64,000 bases of DNA from an uncultured Alphaproteobacteria bacterium (GTDB lineage: Bacteria; Pseudomonadota; Alphaproteobacteria; Puniceispirillales; Marisalimonadaceae), in contig CAKZQZ010000053.1 in NCBI GenBank assembly GCA_937142855.1, positions 1-64,000 of the forward strand, given 5' to 3'. The notes beneath the pieces were generated by a model. The model searched no databases. It was not told where the DNA came from and saw nothing but the letters and a program-made list of their open reading frames with translations. Positions 1-10,084 of the stretch are shown here, piece after piece (the first letter of the stretch is position 1; every line of letters starts with the position of its first letter). The translations under genes were made by a program, and so were the position numbers.

Positions 1-1311
<1,311 letters not shown>

Positions 1312-1314
1312 ATA

Positions 1315-1355
1315 GTGTTGATGTGTTGACGTAATCACGTTGTACACATCAACAC
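1315..1355. repeat. 11-bp inverted repeat after cysS
   Basis: GTGTTGATGTG at 1315-1325 is perfectly complemented by CACATCAACAC at 1345-1355, forming a hairpin right behind the cysS stop codon. There is no T-run after it, so a factor-independent terminator is possible but not clear-cut. Confidence 0.5.
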
Positions 1356-1369
1356 TTCAACACAACAAA

Positions 1370-1860
1370 ATGAGCATACTTTCAAAGTCGGCATATTACG
1401 CCAAAGCAGGCATCAAATTCGTGATGCGAATTGTCTTACCGTTTATCGCAGGTATTTTCTTCAACTGGGTTTTTGCCTTAGTTTTCTTCATCAATTGGCT
1501 GGGCGATGCGACTTGGAAAAGCAGCATTTTCACGATTCTATTAACAGGTTTATTTTTAGTCGGTTTTCCGTTTGCTTACCTCTGGCTCGGGCGTATCAAT
1601 GCACTTCGACAAGGAGCCGCAGGGCTGTATCAATCTGGTCACAATACGATTGAAAAATTAGTCGGAAATGTTACGAAAGCGGCTGTGATCAGTTCTCAAA
1701 CGACTGGTCTGGGGGCAGTCTTTGCAGGTGATAAAGTGAAGAATAAAAAAGGATTTATCAAAAACTTAGAAGAGAAATTACCTCGACCAATCTACTTTAT
1801 TTTATCTTTTGTCTTAGAGGAAATTCCGATTGCTGCAGCACTGAAAGAAGTCAGTGAAAC
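1370..1860 (+). CDS. Unknown membrane protein, 3' end lost at a probable chimeric junction
   Basis: The open frame could start at a TTG at 1340, but ATG at 1370 (MSILSKSAYYAKAG) is more likely. It encodes two to three hydrophobic segments (IVLPFIAGIFFNWVFALVFF and ILLTGLFLVGFPFAYLWLG) followed by a soluble stretch with a glycine-rich part (TTGLGAVFAGDKVKNKKG). I do not recognise the family. Around 1850-1875 the frame runs without a stop into threonylcarbamoyl-AMP synthase, while base composition drops to the AT-rich level of the rest of the window. The two halves have no plausible functional link, so I treat this as the truncated end of the cysS-bearing foreign segment. The end coordinate is approximate. 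Confidence 0.5.
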
Positions 1861-2794
1861 AACCGAATTAAAAAAAGAAAATTTAGTGGCATTCCCTACT
1901 GAAACTGTATATGGACTTGGAGCAATAGGAAATAGCACAAATGCAATAAAAAGTATTTATGCAGCAAAAAAAAGACCTTTGAATAACCCTCTAATTGCTC
2001 ATGCCTACAGCAAAAAACAGGCTGAAAAATATATTGATTTTACTGAAATTGCTGAAGTTTTAGCAAATAAATTTTGGCCAGGCCCTCTTACAATAATTGC
2101 TCAAACGAAAAACAATGAATATTCCAAAATATTATCACAAGGAAAAAGTTCACTAGCAATGAGAGTCCCCTCTCATCCTGTTGCCTTAGATTTGATTAAA
2201 AGAGTTAACGTGCCTATTTTAGCACCTAGTGCGAACTTATCAGGTGGAGTCAGCCCTACTTTAGCAGAACATGTAATAAATGATTTTGGACCAGCGTTTA
2301 AAGGTCACGGATGGGAGCTATCTAAAATTATTAATTATGGTTCATGCACAGTGGGCATTGAATCTACTGTTTTAGATTGCCGTGGTGAAAAACCTATTAT
2401 TTTACGGCATGGCTTTATCACTGCAGAAATGATTTCTGATTTTGTAAAATTAGATGTCTTAGATCTTAAAAATGAAAAAACTGAATTAATTTCACCAGGA
2501 CTTCTAAAAAGTCATTACTCTCCAAAAGCTAATGTTTTTATTAATCAAAACAAAAGTATGGTAAATAGCGGTTGGTTAACATTTGGAAATACGCCAAAAT
2601 CATTGCAGAAAAACAAAAATTTGTTTAATTTAAGCCCTACTAAAAATTTATTCCAAGCCTGTTTTTTATTGTATTCGGGATTAAGATATCTAGACTCACA
2701 AGGTGTTAAAAATATACAAGTTATGCCTATACCCAACGAAGGAGTTGGGGTGGCTATAAATGATCGTTTAAAAAGAGCATCATATAAAAATTAA
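1861..2794 (+). CDS. tsaC: Threonylcarbamoyl-AMP synthase (TsaC/Sua5), N-terminus missing or replaced
   Basis: Makes threonylcarbamoyl-adenylate from threonine, bicarbonate and ATP, the first step of the t6A modification at position 37 of ANN-decoding tRNAs. The YrdC-fold core starts at ENLVAFPTETVYGLGA and continues through KRPLNNPLIAH, WPGPLTII, AMRVPSHP and APSANLSGG. A C-terminal Sua5 extension follows (SPGLLKSHYSPKA to VGVAINDRLKRAS), so this is the long Sua5-type enzyme. The normal 15-20 residues before the core are absent; in their place is the end of an unrelated membrane protein, in frame. The start coordinate is therefore only where recognisable TsaC sequence and AT-rich composition begin. 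The FAD oxidoreductase and lptD follow in the same direction. Confidence 0.85.
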
Positions 2795-2812
2795 ATTATT
2801 TTAGGGAAAATA

Positions 2813-4273
2813 ATGCAGATTAAAGAATTAACTATTGAACTTAAAAACTTAGGGTTAAAAAACCCTCCCTTGTTAAAAGAAGAAGAGCACTTGAAATATA
2901 TCAATGATTGGAGAGGTCAGTATAGTGGTAAAGCGGCAGCTGTATTAAAACCAACCAACACCTTGGAAGTTTCAACTATAGTTAAATTTGCTAATGAAAA
3001 TGGTATTTCTATTGTACCTCAAGGTGGCAACACTAGTTTGTGTGGAGCAGCTACACCTGATAAAAGTGGAAATTCTATTATAGTGTCTTTAGAAAAAATG
3101 AATAATATACGTCAATTTAATAAAGAAGCACAAACAATCACAGTAGAATCAGGGATGATTTTATCGCAAATACACGATTTGGTTGAAAAAGAGGATTTAT
3201 TTTTTCCGTTAAATTTAGGTGCAAAAGGTTCTTGTATGATTGGCGGCAATCTCTCTACAAACGCGGGTGGAGTAAATGTTCTCAAATACGGCAATACCAG
3301 AGAGTTGTGTTTAGGCTTAGAAGTTGTTTTACCTGATGGCAAGATAATGAACCTTCTTTCAGAACTAAAAAAAGATAATACAGGATATGATTTAAAAAAT
3401 CTTTTCATAGGCGCAGAAGGTACATTAGGCATCATAACTGCAGCAACTTTAAAGCTCTTTCGTTTACCTAAATCAATCACTACAATATTTGTAGAGGCTG
3501 ATAAAATTACTAATGCTGTAAAATTACTGAATGTTTTTAATTCTAATTTCCCAGACAGAATAGAATCATTTGAACTCATGCCAAGAGTGTTTTGGGAAGT
3601 TGCACAAAATAATATTGAGAATATCAAACTACCTTTTGAAAATTTACCTGAAATGGGTGTGCTGATTGATATATCAAGTTTTGCGAAAAGTGAGATTACA
3701 CAGAATAAAGATGGAATATTACCAATAACAATAACTATAGAAAACATTCTTGAGGAATGCCTTGAGCTTAATTTAATTTCAAACGCGACTATTTGTACTA
3801 ATAAGGCTCAAAGCCAATCGTTATGGTCAATAAGGGAGGCTGCTGCTGAATCAGAAAAAAAAGAACTTGAAAATTCGAACTTATTAAAGTGTTTAAAGCA
3901 TGATATTTCTCTTCCTGTTGAATCAATTGACAACTTTCATGAAGAAGCTCAAGGCATGATTTCAAACTTTTTGCCAGGTTTAAAAACAATTTATTTTGGT
4001 CACCTAGGCGATGGAAACTTACATTACAATGTTTTTGGCAATGGGTCCTTGCCTGACGGCTTTGAGGGCAAAGGTACTGATTTAACTAGTGAATTATATA
4101 AAATTGTTCATAAGTATAACGGTTCTTTTTCTGCCGAGCATGGTATTGGTCAATTAAAGAAAAACAACTTAAAGTGTCATAAAAATGAAGCTGCGTATTC
4201 ACTAATGACCGTTATTAAAAGTCAGCTAGACCCCAAAGGGATTATGAACCCAGGAAAAGTTTTGTATTTATAG
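2813..4273 (+). CDS. FAD-linked oxidoreductase, GlcD / D-2-hydroxyacid dehydrogenase family
   Basis: A 486-residue flavoprotein of the vanillyl-alcohol-oxidase type that oxidises a D-2-hydroxy acid. The N-terminal PCMH-type FAD-binding domain covers roughly residues 35-215: AAAVLKPTNTLEVS, then the pyrophosphate loop IVPQGGNTSLCGAATPD, then GGNLSTNAGGVNVLKYGNTREL and GAEGTLGIIT. The C-terminal substrate domain holds HDISLPV, FGHLGDGNLHYN and SAEHGIGQLKK, whose histidines normally bind a metal. Length and motifs fit the D-lactate / D-2-hydroxyglutarate dehydrogenase group rather than GlcE or GlcF. The exact substrate cannot be read from sequence. It begins 18 nt after tsaC, suggesting co-transcription. 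Confidence 0.85.
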   Translation: MQIKELTIELKNLGLKNPPLLKEEEHLKYINDWRGQYSGKAAAVLKPTNTLEVSTIVKFANENGISIVPQGGNTSLCGAATPDKSGNSIIVSLEKMNNIRQFNKEAQTITVESGMILSQIHDLVEKEDLFFPLNLGAKGSCMIGGNLSTNAGGVNVLKYGNTRELCLGLEVVLPDGKIMNLLSELKKDNTGYDLKNLFIGAEGTLGIITAATLKLFRLPKSITTIFVEADKITNAVKLLNVFNSNFPDRIESFELMPRVFWEVAQNNIENIKLPFENLPEMGVLIDISSFAKSEITQNKDGILPITITIENILEECLELNLISNATICTNKAQSQSLWSIREAAAESEKKELENSNLLKCLKHDISLPVESIDNFHEEAQGMISNFLPGLKTIYFGHLGDGNLHYNVFGNGSLPDGFEGKGTDLTSELYKIVHKYNGSFSAEHGIGQLKKNNLKCHKNEAAYSLMTVIKSQLDPKGIMNPGKVLYL

Positions 4274-4323
4274 TTTGTACATTTATATTAATCTCAATAT
4301 GATTTTCCAAAACAAGGGCTGAA

Positions 4324-6501
4324 ATGAAATATATAAAAATTTTTTTATTTTTTATTTTCTTTATTAGTGGCAACGCACTAGGGGCAGATAATAAACAAAC
4401 TAATTCGGGTGATATTAATTTTTCAAGCGAAAAACTTAAAGTTGACGAAAAAACTAAAATAATGATTGCTTCTGGCAATGTTATTATTACCAATAACAAT
4501 CGTCAATTAACCGCAGATAAAGTCGAGTATGATCAAAACTCAGACAAAGCAATTGCAACAGGAAACGTAAAATTAAAGGAAAAAGACGGTTCAATTTATG
4601 AATCTGAAAGAGTTATTCTAACTAATGAGTTTAAATCCGTAGTTGCCATTCCTTTGTATGGAGAATTGATAGATAAATCCTTCATTAAATCTAATAATTT
4701 TAAAAAAAATGACCTCGGCGAAAGTTATTTTAAAGAGGGTGTCTATACCGCTTGTGAATGTGATTTCAAGCAAGATGTAAAACCTATATGGAGAGTAGAA
4801 ACTAAAGAAATCAAACATGATCCAGCCACAAAAACTATTTATCTGAAACACCCTGTTATGAGAATATTTTCGATACCAGTCTATTACCTTCCTTACCTCA
4901 GTTTTCCAGATTGGACTGTAAAGAGAAGGTCAGGTTTTTTAACGCCAGTATATGGTTATTCTAAACAAAATAGATTTCATATAAAAGTTCCTTATTATTA
5001 CTCACCTGAAAATGACCCTACCTGGGATATGACCTTCACAAGTCATCAAAATGGTAAAACAGGTCATGCAGATCAATTAAATATTAGAAAAAAATATGAA
5101 AACTCATCACTTGAAACAAATATTTATAAAGGAAACTTAGATACCAATAAATCAGACGGTGACAATGTATTTGGAGTGAATTTTAAAGCCAACTCGAATT
5201 TAGATAACAACTGGAAAATGACAATTGAAGGAAAATATGCTGATCAAGAAACTTTTATGAGAAGATATGGATTTGATAGTAGTGATAGATACAAAAGCTA
5301 TTTAAATTTAGAAAAAATAAAACCAAACTCAATTTCAAAAATAGAAATATATAATATTCAAAACCTTGACGAAACTAGTAGCAATAATGAGCCAGTTTTG
5401 GCCCCTTCAATATCTCATCATATTTTTGATAGTAACAAGAGTTATAATTATGATGTCAAATTAAATGCTCACTCAATTTATAATGATGAGAGTTATGATA
5501 TAAAAAGATGGTCAGGTTTGGCTCAAATTAATAAAAAATTAAATTTAACAAATATTGTATTAGAAGGTGATGCAAATTTTGGTTTAGATTTGTATTCTAT
5601 CCAAGGAAGACCATCTACAGATAGCAATGACAACAAGTATATTGATAGACTTTCTTCAGGTTTTTCTGTAGCAGCAAGTAATCAATACGGCATAATGAGT
5701 GAAGAAATTGGAGTTGTAATTGAACCTAAAATTCAATTTAGCTCCGTGATTTCATCTGATAGAACTGATGAAGTCCCGAACAGGGACTCTTCTGAATTTA
5801 GACTAGACCAAGCTAACTTATTTTTAAATAACCAGTATCAGGGAAGAGATAATATTCAACGAAGTGATAGAATAAACGCAGGTGTTTCGGCTTATGTTAT
5901 GACAGAAGAAATGGGTGATCTCAATTTTTTTATTGGTCAAAGTCAAAAAATAAGTGGAACACAGAAAAATATTTCTTCAGCAAATAATGACAGACAATCT
6001 CACTTGATAAATTCTATAAGTTGGAATCCAAGCTCATTGTATAATTTTTCTTGGTTTTCATTATACAACCATCATAATCTAAAATCAGATACCTCTGATT
6101 TTAATTTTAATGGCTCATTAGACGGGTGGAACTATTCAACAAGGCACCGTTCTGTAGACGGTGCTTTTGTGTCTGACGGTATAGATAGAGAAGAGTTAGC
6201 ATTAGGAATTTCAAAAAACTTTTCAAACTGGAAAACAAGCTATTCAAGGACTTATGACTTAAGTAATGATAAAGAAGAAATGATTTCTGAAACCTTAGGA
6301 CTAGAATATACAGGAAGCGGGTATATGTTTGGTAATTGTTTAACTGTATTATTTCAATATAAGAGCTCAGGTGGAGTGGTTGATAGAGATTTAGTACCAG
6401 AGGATTCTATTTATTTAACTTTTAACTTTAGAAATTTAGGTGCTTATCAGTGGCAACCAAAGGAAATAAATAAATCTCTTAACAAAAATCTAAGGTATTA
6501 A
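4324..6501 (+). CDS. lptD: LPS-assembly protein LptD
   Basis: Outer-membrane beta-barrel that, with LptE, inserts lipopolysaccharide into the outer leaflet. The protein has 725 residues and begins with a signal peptide (MKYIKIFLFFIFFISGNALG). An OstA/LptA-like periplasmic domain follows (VDEKTKIMIASGNVIITNNNRQLTADKVEYD, about residues 40-120), then the LptD barrel with VYYLPYLSFPDWTVKRRSGFLTP and KVPYYYSPENDPTWDMTFTSH. The barrel is rich in alternating aromatic strands and ends in a Tyr-rich tail. It is a little shorter than the E. coli protein, as usual for alphaproteobacteria. The stop codon shares TTAA with the stop of the convergent gene at 6498. Confidence 0.93.
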   Translation: MKYIKIFLFFIFFISGNALGADNKQTNSGDINFSSEKLKVDEKTKIMIASGNVIITNNNRQLTADKVEYDQNSDKAIATGNVKLKEKDGSIYESERVILTNEFKSVVAIPLYGELIDKSFIKSNNFKKNDLGESYFKEGVYTACECDFKQDVKPIWRVETKEIKHDPATKTIYLKHPVMRIFSIPVYYLPYLSFPDWTVKRRSGFLTPVYGYSKQNRFHIKVPYYYSPENDPTWDMTFTSHQNGKTGHADQLNIRKKYENSSLETNIYKGNLDTNKSDGDNVFGVNFKANSNLDNNWKMTIEGKYADQETFMRRYGFDSSDRYKSYLNLEKIKPNSISKIEIYNIQNLDETSSNNEPVLAPSISHHIFDSNKSYNYDVKLNAHSIYNDESYDIKRWSGLAQINKKLNLTNIVLEGDANFGLDLYSIQGRPSTDSNDNKYIDRLSSGFSVAASNQYGIMSEEIGVVIEPKIQFSSVISSDRTDEVPNRDSSEFRLDQANLFLNNQYQGRDNIQRSDRINAGVSAYVMTEEMGDLNFFIGQSQKISGTQKNISSANNDRQSHLINSISWNPSSLYNFSWFSLYNHHNLKSDTSDFNFNGSLDGWNYSTRHRSVDGAFVSDGIDREELALGISKNFSNWKTSYSRTYDLSNDKEEMISETLGLEYTGSGYMFGNCLTVLFQYKSSGGVVDRDLVPEDSIYLTFNFRNLGAYQWQPKEINKSLNKNLRY
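6144..6164 (+). other. GC-rich hairpin inside lptD
   Basis: GCACCGT at 6144-6150 pairs with ACGGTGC at 6158-6164 and is followed by TTTTG. It looks like a factor-independent terminator but lies in the coding sequence of lptD, in a barrel segment reading RHRSVDGAFVSDG. It may be chance or a local RNA structure. Confidence 0.35.
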
Positions 6502-7070
6502 TCAAATACGTATATAAATTTATCTAGTAATTTTTTTGCCAGATTAATATTGAATTGTTTTGGCACTTTGAAAACAGCTTGCCTTCCACATTCATCAAAT
6601 CTAGGTACTATTTCTTCTACTACATGATAGAAGGATCTATTAATATAATCATCAAAAATTATGACACTACCCTCTTCAGCGTTTAACAAGCTATATATAA
6701 AGCAAGCTACTCTAAATCTACCATCTATAAGTATTACATCAGCTTTAAGGTTAAAATGCCAAACCGCGCCTATATAATCTATAAAATTATTTCTATAAGA
6801 ATAGGTCTTAGGTCTTCCCCAATTTTCTAACTCTCCTAAATTAACCCAATTTAATTTAATATCCTTTCTTCTTTTAGAAATATCAATACTTTCTATCCAG
6901 GATTTATCTGTATCAACAGCTATTATTTTTGCTTTTGTATTTTTAATAACATAGCTGGTAGATTTACCAACACCATATTCAAAGTAAATACGACAATTTT
7001 GTAAATTTTTTTTAAATAAATAATCGTGACCATCAAATAGCGTAATTTCGTCTGAGTTGTTATTAGACAT
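6498..7070 (-). CDS. Class I SAM methyltransferase-like protein, unknown substrate
   Basis: A 190-residue protein with a Rossmann methyltransferase pattern. The glycine motif is in YFEYGVGKSTSYVI, the acidic ligand residue in IIAVDTDKSW, and the later strand is LIDGRFRVAC followed by GSVIIFDDYINRSFYH. The VDGRFR-type segment recurs in small methyltransferase-like proteins encoded near surface polysaccharide genes; the role here is unknown. Its ATG overlaps by one nucleotide the stop of a small ORF just upstream (7070-7204), implying translational coupling. It converges on lptD with a 4-nt overlap. Confidence 0.6.
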   Translation of the reverse strand: MSNNNSDEITLFDGHDYLFKKNLQNCRIYFEYGVGKSTSYVIKNTKAKIIAVDTDKSWIESIDISKRRKDIKLNWVNLGELENWGRPKTYSYRNNFIDYIGAVWHFNLKADVILIDGRFRVACFIYSLLNAEEGSVIIFDDYINRSFYHVVEEIVPRFDECGRQAVFKVPKQFNINLAKKLLDKFIYVFD

Positions 7071-7204
7071 TATTTATTAAAATCTCTGATAACAGCAAAA
7101 AATTTGAACCATAATAATCTTAGTTTTCCAAAATAACTTTGATTTTTTTTTAGTTCATTATATTTTTGAATACCGCATTCAGTTTTAATTTTTAAATTAC
7201 TCAT
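7070..7204 (-). CDS. Small hypothetical protein (44 aa), coupled to the methyltransferase
   Basis: An open frame of 44 codons reading MSNLKIKTECGIQKYNELKK and ending in LLWFKFFAVIRDFNK. It has a good Shine-Dalgarno sequence (TAGGAG about nine bases before the ATG), and its TAA overlaps the ATG of the next gene as TAATG, which supports real translation. The C-terminal half is aromatic and basic, possibly an amphipathic helix or short membrane segment. I recognise no family. It may be a short protein or a leader whose translation feeds the downstream methyltransferase. Confidence 0.5.
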   Translation of the reverse strand: MSNLKIKTECGIQKYNELKKNQSYFGKLRLLWFKFFAVIRDFNK

Positions 7205-7254
7205 AATCAAAAACTCCTATCTAATAAACATCTCATACTATATTAAAAGTGAAA

Positions 7255-7893
7255 TTAGTTACTTTTTTTAAAAATCACTACATTTTTTTCAGGATATTCA
7301 GTTACCCAGTTTCTTTCACTGGCAATAATTTCAAATGTTTTTTTATTATAAAAAACAACATGAGTTGGATCTCTCCTATAATACCAACTTTCAAACAAGT
7401 TATCCTTAGGTATAAAAGAAGTCATAATAGCTAGGAACGAATTTCTAGCTAACATATTATCAATTTTCTCAAACTCCTGATTAGGGTTAAAAAAATGCTC
7501 TATTACTTCAGTACAGGTAATATAGTTAAATTTTCTTAAAAAAATAGATTTATTAGGGAAAAAAAAAGGATCATATAATTCAACTTTAAAACCATCTTGT
7601 CTTAATATATGAGCTAGCGCTGGCGCATACCCACACCCATAATCCAAGCCAATATCATCAATTAAAATTTTATTTCTTATTGGATTAATCAACCTTAATA
7701 AGAAATCTTTATAAGCATTATCATCAATATTATTATTGTGCTTTAAATAATGCTTTTTTTCTGATTTAGAAGAAATAAAATGTTTTGGATCAAGTAAAAT
7801 AGCCTCACAAACTTGACACTCCCAATAAAGCAAATTATCTATCTCAGCAAATGACATAATTTTATTATTTTTACAAACAGTGCATATCTTCAT
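7255..7893 (-). CDS. Class I SAM-dependent methyltransferase with N-terminal Cys4 motif
   Basis: A 212-residue protein. The first 35 residues carry two CxxC pairs (CTVC and CQVC) in zinc-ribbon spacing. A Methyltransf_23-type domain follows, with the SAM motif IGLDYGCGYAPALAHIL, ligand acidic residue in VELYDPFFFP, and motif YITCTEVIEHFFNP. In this family the EVIEHF segment is typical of C- or O-methyltransferases acting on sugars or small molecules, but no substrate can be assigned. It is transcribed in the same direction as the small ORF and methyltransferase at 6.5-7.2 kb, about 50 nt away, so these three may form an operon. Confidence 0.75.
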   Translation of the reverse strand: MKICTVCKNNKIMSFAEIDNLLYWECQVCEAILLDPKHFISSKSEKKHYLKHNNNIDDNAYKDFLLRLINPIRNKILIDDIGLDYGCGYAPALAHILRQDGFKVELYDPFFFPNKSIFLRKFNYITCTEVIEHFFNPNQEFEKIDNMLARNSFLAIMTSFIPKDNLFESWYYRRDPTHVVFYNKKTFEIIASERNWVTEYPEKNVVIFKKSN

Positions 7894-7967
7894 TATGAAA
7901 TATTATAAATCCCTAATACTGATTAATGTTTAATTAAAACAAGTTTTCAATTGAAATACACATAAAT

Positions 7968-8447
7968 ATGAACAAATTACTAAATAAATTTTCATTGCTA
8001 GGATATTCAGTAAAAATAATGATTTTAATTGGTGTTTTAGGCTTATTTCCATTTATCTTTGGTCTAGTCGATTTGTGGGTAAACAAAAATGAATTACTCT
8101 TTAAAATTAATTTACCAAAATATTATGGAGCAATTATTTTAACATTTTTAGGTTCAAAATATTGGGGTATAATTCTGAACTTACATGGTAAAAATAAATT
8201 ATCTAATCAATTGGAAGTCAATATTATAATTTGGTCAATTTTGCCTTCAATTATAGGAATAATTGTTTTGTCTATCCAAAATAGTTTTAGCATTATTATT
8301 TTAGCTTTTGGTTTCATCTTATCCCAGATAATTGATGAGCTTTTATATAATAGAATTAATTTGCCTTATTGGTATTTAATGTTAAGACGTGCTTTAACTT
8401 CATTAGTACTTGTGATTTTAATTTGCACCTACATCATAATAAAATAA
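7968..8447 (+). CDS. DUF3429 family integral membrane protein
   Basis: A 159-residue inner-membrane protein with about five hydrophobic segments. The stretch IMILIGVLGLFPFIFGLVDL, then KYYGAIILTFLGSKYWGIIL, matches the DUF3429 pattern (YGA-hydrophobic-FLG-x-x-WG) as I know it. No biochemical function is established for the family. The photolyase-like gene begins three bases after its stop, so the two are probably co-transcribed. In other alphaproteobacteria DUF3429 genes also occur near photolyase or cryptochrome genes, but I state that from memory only. Confidence 0.7.
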   Translation: MNKLLNKFSLLGYSVKIMILIGVLGLFPFIFGLVDLWVNKNELLFKINLPKYYGAIILTFLGSKYWGIILNLHGKNKLSNQLEVNIIIWSILPSIIGIIVLSIQNSFSIIILAFGFILSQIIDELLYNRINLPYWYLMLRRALTSLVLVILICTYIIIK

Positions 8448-8449
8448 AA

Positions 8450-9583
8450 ATGAATGATTTTCCGACTAATAAAATAAATTTACTAAAACATTTAAATAAT
8501 TTTAGCAAAAATGAAATTTTAAATTATTCATCTAATCGAAATTATGACTTAGGTAAACCACATCATAATGTATCAAAACTTTCACCTTTTTTGAGAAGGC
8601 GATATATAAGTGAAGAAGAAGTTTTAAGGATCATTTTAAAAAACCACAAAGTTGAAAATATTCAAAAATTTATTGAAGAAGTTTTTTGGAGAACTTATTG
8701 GAGGGGATGGCTTGAAACACACCCATGGGTTTATGATGATTATAAAAAATATAAAGAGAATGTGTTTACTCCTCCTAAAACAGGTATAGGATGTTTTGAT
8801 CATTGGTGTGATGAGTTAATAGAAACTGGTTATCTTCACAACCACTCAAGAATGTGGTTTGCAAGCATATGGATTTTTACTTTAGGGTTAAGTTGGCAAT
8901 CTGGAGCTAAATTTTTTGAGGATAATTTATTAGATTTTTGTCCTGCATCAAACACTCTTGGCTGGAGATGGGTTGCAGGCATCCAAACAATAGGCAAACC
9001 TTATATAGCAAGAGCTGAAAATATTAAAGAATTTACAAAAAACAGATTTTATCCACAAAATCAATTAAATGAGACACCTAATTTAGATTTTAAAAATTTA
9101 TCAAATGGCAAAGCCCTAAATTTTAATGGTAAAAAATTTCAATTATCAGAAAAACAGAAAAATTTAGGCTTGCTCTTAAATCAAAATGATCTTTCTTTCA
9201 ATGAAGCCTTTGATAAGCAAAATATTCAATATAGCTGTTGTCTATATTCAACAAAACATAAAAATAAATTGATCGATAATTTCCAAAAACAATTAAATGA
9301 GGATATTTGTAATGAAGTCAAAGACATTACTTTAACCAATAGTTTTGAGCAAATTTATCAATGGTTAATAGATAAAAGAATTAAAAATTTAATTATTCCA
9401 TACCAAACTACTGGTAATCATGTTTTTTCTGCTACTTTTTTAAACAAGATAAATCTACTTGGCATTAATTATAACTTTTATTTAAGGGACTGGGATCACA
9501 ATGCTTTTCCTTATTGTAATAAAGGTTTTTTTCACTTTAAAAAAATGATTAATGAATTATTAAATCTTGCTAGTATTAGTTAG
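8450..9583 (+). CDS. Photolyase/cryptochrome-related FAD-binding protein with FAD domain first
   Basis: A frame extending upstream overlaps the DUF3429 gene, but ATG at 8450 is the sensible start and gives 377 residues. Residues about 15-210 form the all-helical photolyase FAD-binding domain: YDLGKPHHNVSKLSPFLRRR, EEVFWRTYWRGWLETHP, HNHSRMWFASIWIFTLGLSWQSGAKFF and NTLGWRWVAGIQTIGKPY. Canonical photolyases carry an alpha/beta antenna domain before this; here the protein starts almost directly in the FAD domain and a 120-residue alpha/beta-like part follows (NLIIPYQTTGNHVFSATF, DWDHNAFPYCNKGFFHFKK). It could be a DNA-repair enzyme or a photoreceptor; I cannot distinguish these. Confidence 0.75.
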   Translation: MNDFPTNKINLLKHLNNFSKNEILNYSSNRNYDLGKPHHNVSKLSPFLRRRYISEEEVLRIILKNHKVENIQKFIEEVFWRTYWRGWLETHPWVYDDYKKYKENVFTPPKTGIGCFDHWCDELIETGYLHNHSRMWFASIWIFTLGLSWQSGAKFFEDNLLDFCPASNTLGWRWVAGIQTIGKPYIARAENIKEFTKNRFYPQNQLNETPNLDFKNLSNGKALNFNGKKFQLSEKQKNLGLLLNQNDLSFNEAFDKQNIQYSCCLYSTKHKNKLIDNFQKQLNEDICNEVKDITLTNSFEQIYQWLIDKRIKNLIIPYQTTGNHVFSATFLNKINLLGINYNFYLRDWDHNAFPYCNKGFFHFKKMINELLNLASIS

Positions 9584-9634
9584 GCACCATTAAGTCATAT
9601 TATTAATTAGATAAAGAGAAGTTAAAGAATAAAA

Positions 9635-9919
9635 TTACAAACTTTCTAAGTTAGGTCGATAAAGAACAATAATAAAACCAATTTTATGTATTATTTCAGC
9701 ACTTAACTGTTTTTTAATCTCCATAAATTGCTTACTTCGTTTATTCTTATCTGCTTCTCTCAAACGAACTTTTATTAGTTCGTGTGCTTTAAGTGCAACA
9801 TTGATTTCAGCAATTACAGCCTCAGTAAGACCATGCTGTCCAACTATAACAAAGGGTTTTAGAGAGTATGCTTTTTTTCGTAGCTCTTTTTTAAAGCTAT
9901 TAGAAAGTTTTTTATACAT
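9635..9919 (-). CDS. yhbY: YhbY/CRM-domain RNA-binding protein
   Basis: A 94-residue single CRM domain. FKKELRKKAYSLKPFVIVGQHGLTEAVIAEINVALKAHELIKVRLR contains the GxxG-type loop (GQHGLT) and helix pattern of the family; E. coli YhbY binds pre-50S particles. It probably acts in large-subunit assembly. It is monocistronic here, with the photolyase gene converging from one side and the XRE gene diverging on the other. Confidence 0.9.
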   Translation of the reverse strand: MYKKLSNSFKKELRKKAYSLKPFVIVGQHGLTEAVIAEINVALKAHELIKVRLREADKNKRSKQFMEIKKQLSAEIIHKIGFIIVLYRPNLESL

Positions 9920-10029
9920 AACAATGCCAAATTCAAAAATTATATTTTATAAAATAAAATTAAGACCAAGTCGTTTTGTATAGAAAAAATATGATATTAC
10001 AAATTTAAAATTTTATTAAATTCTAGAAT

Positions 10030-10084
10030 TATAACCTATTTAATATATTGACTTAAGGTTATAAATACATAATATGTATTTATA
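10030..10084. promoter_or_regulatory. Two palindromes overlapping the XRE promoter, probable operators
   Basis: A perfect 25-bp palindrome (10060-10084; core ATACATAATATGTAT) covers the -10 box and reaches the start codon. Just upstream, TATAACCT and AGGTTATA form an 8-bp inverted repeat flanking the -35 box. This is the layout expected of an autoregulated repressor. Confidence 0.55.
10048..10075 (+). promoter_or_regulatory. Promoter of the XRE gene, likely leaderless transcript
   Basis: TTGACT (10048-10053) and TAATAT (10070-10075), 16 bp apart, resemble a sigma-70 promoter. The expected transcription start falls within a few bases of the ATG at 10084, and no Shine-Dalgarno sequence is visible, so the mRNA may be leaderless. 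Confidence 0.55.

Noticed and set aside
1340-2794. A genuine fusion protein of a membrane domain and TsaC
   Set aside because: The base composition and apparent taxonomy change at the junction and TsaC's own N-terminus is missing there, so a chimera is the simpler explanation.
3112-3747. Long minus-strand open frame of 211 codons inside the FAD oxidoreductase gene
   Set aside because: It is a shadow of the plus-strand gene: no Shine-Dalgarno signal, and the protein resembles no family.
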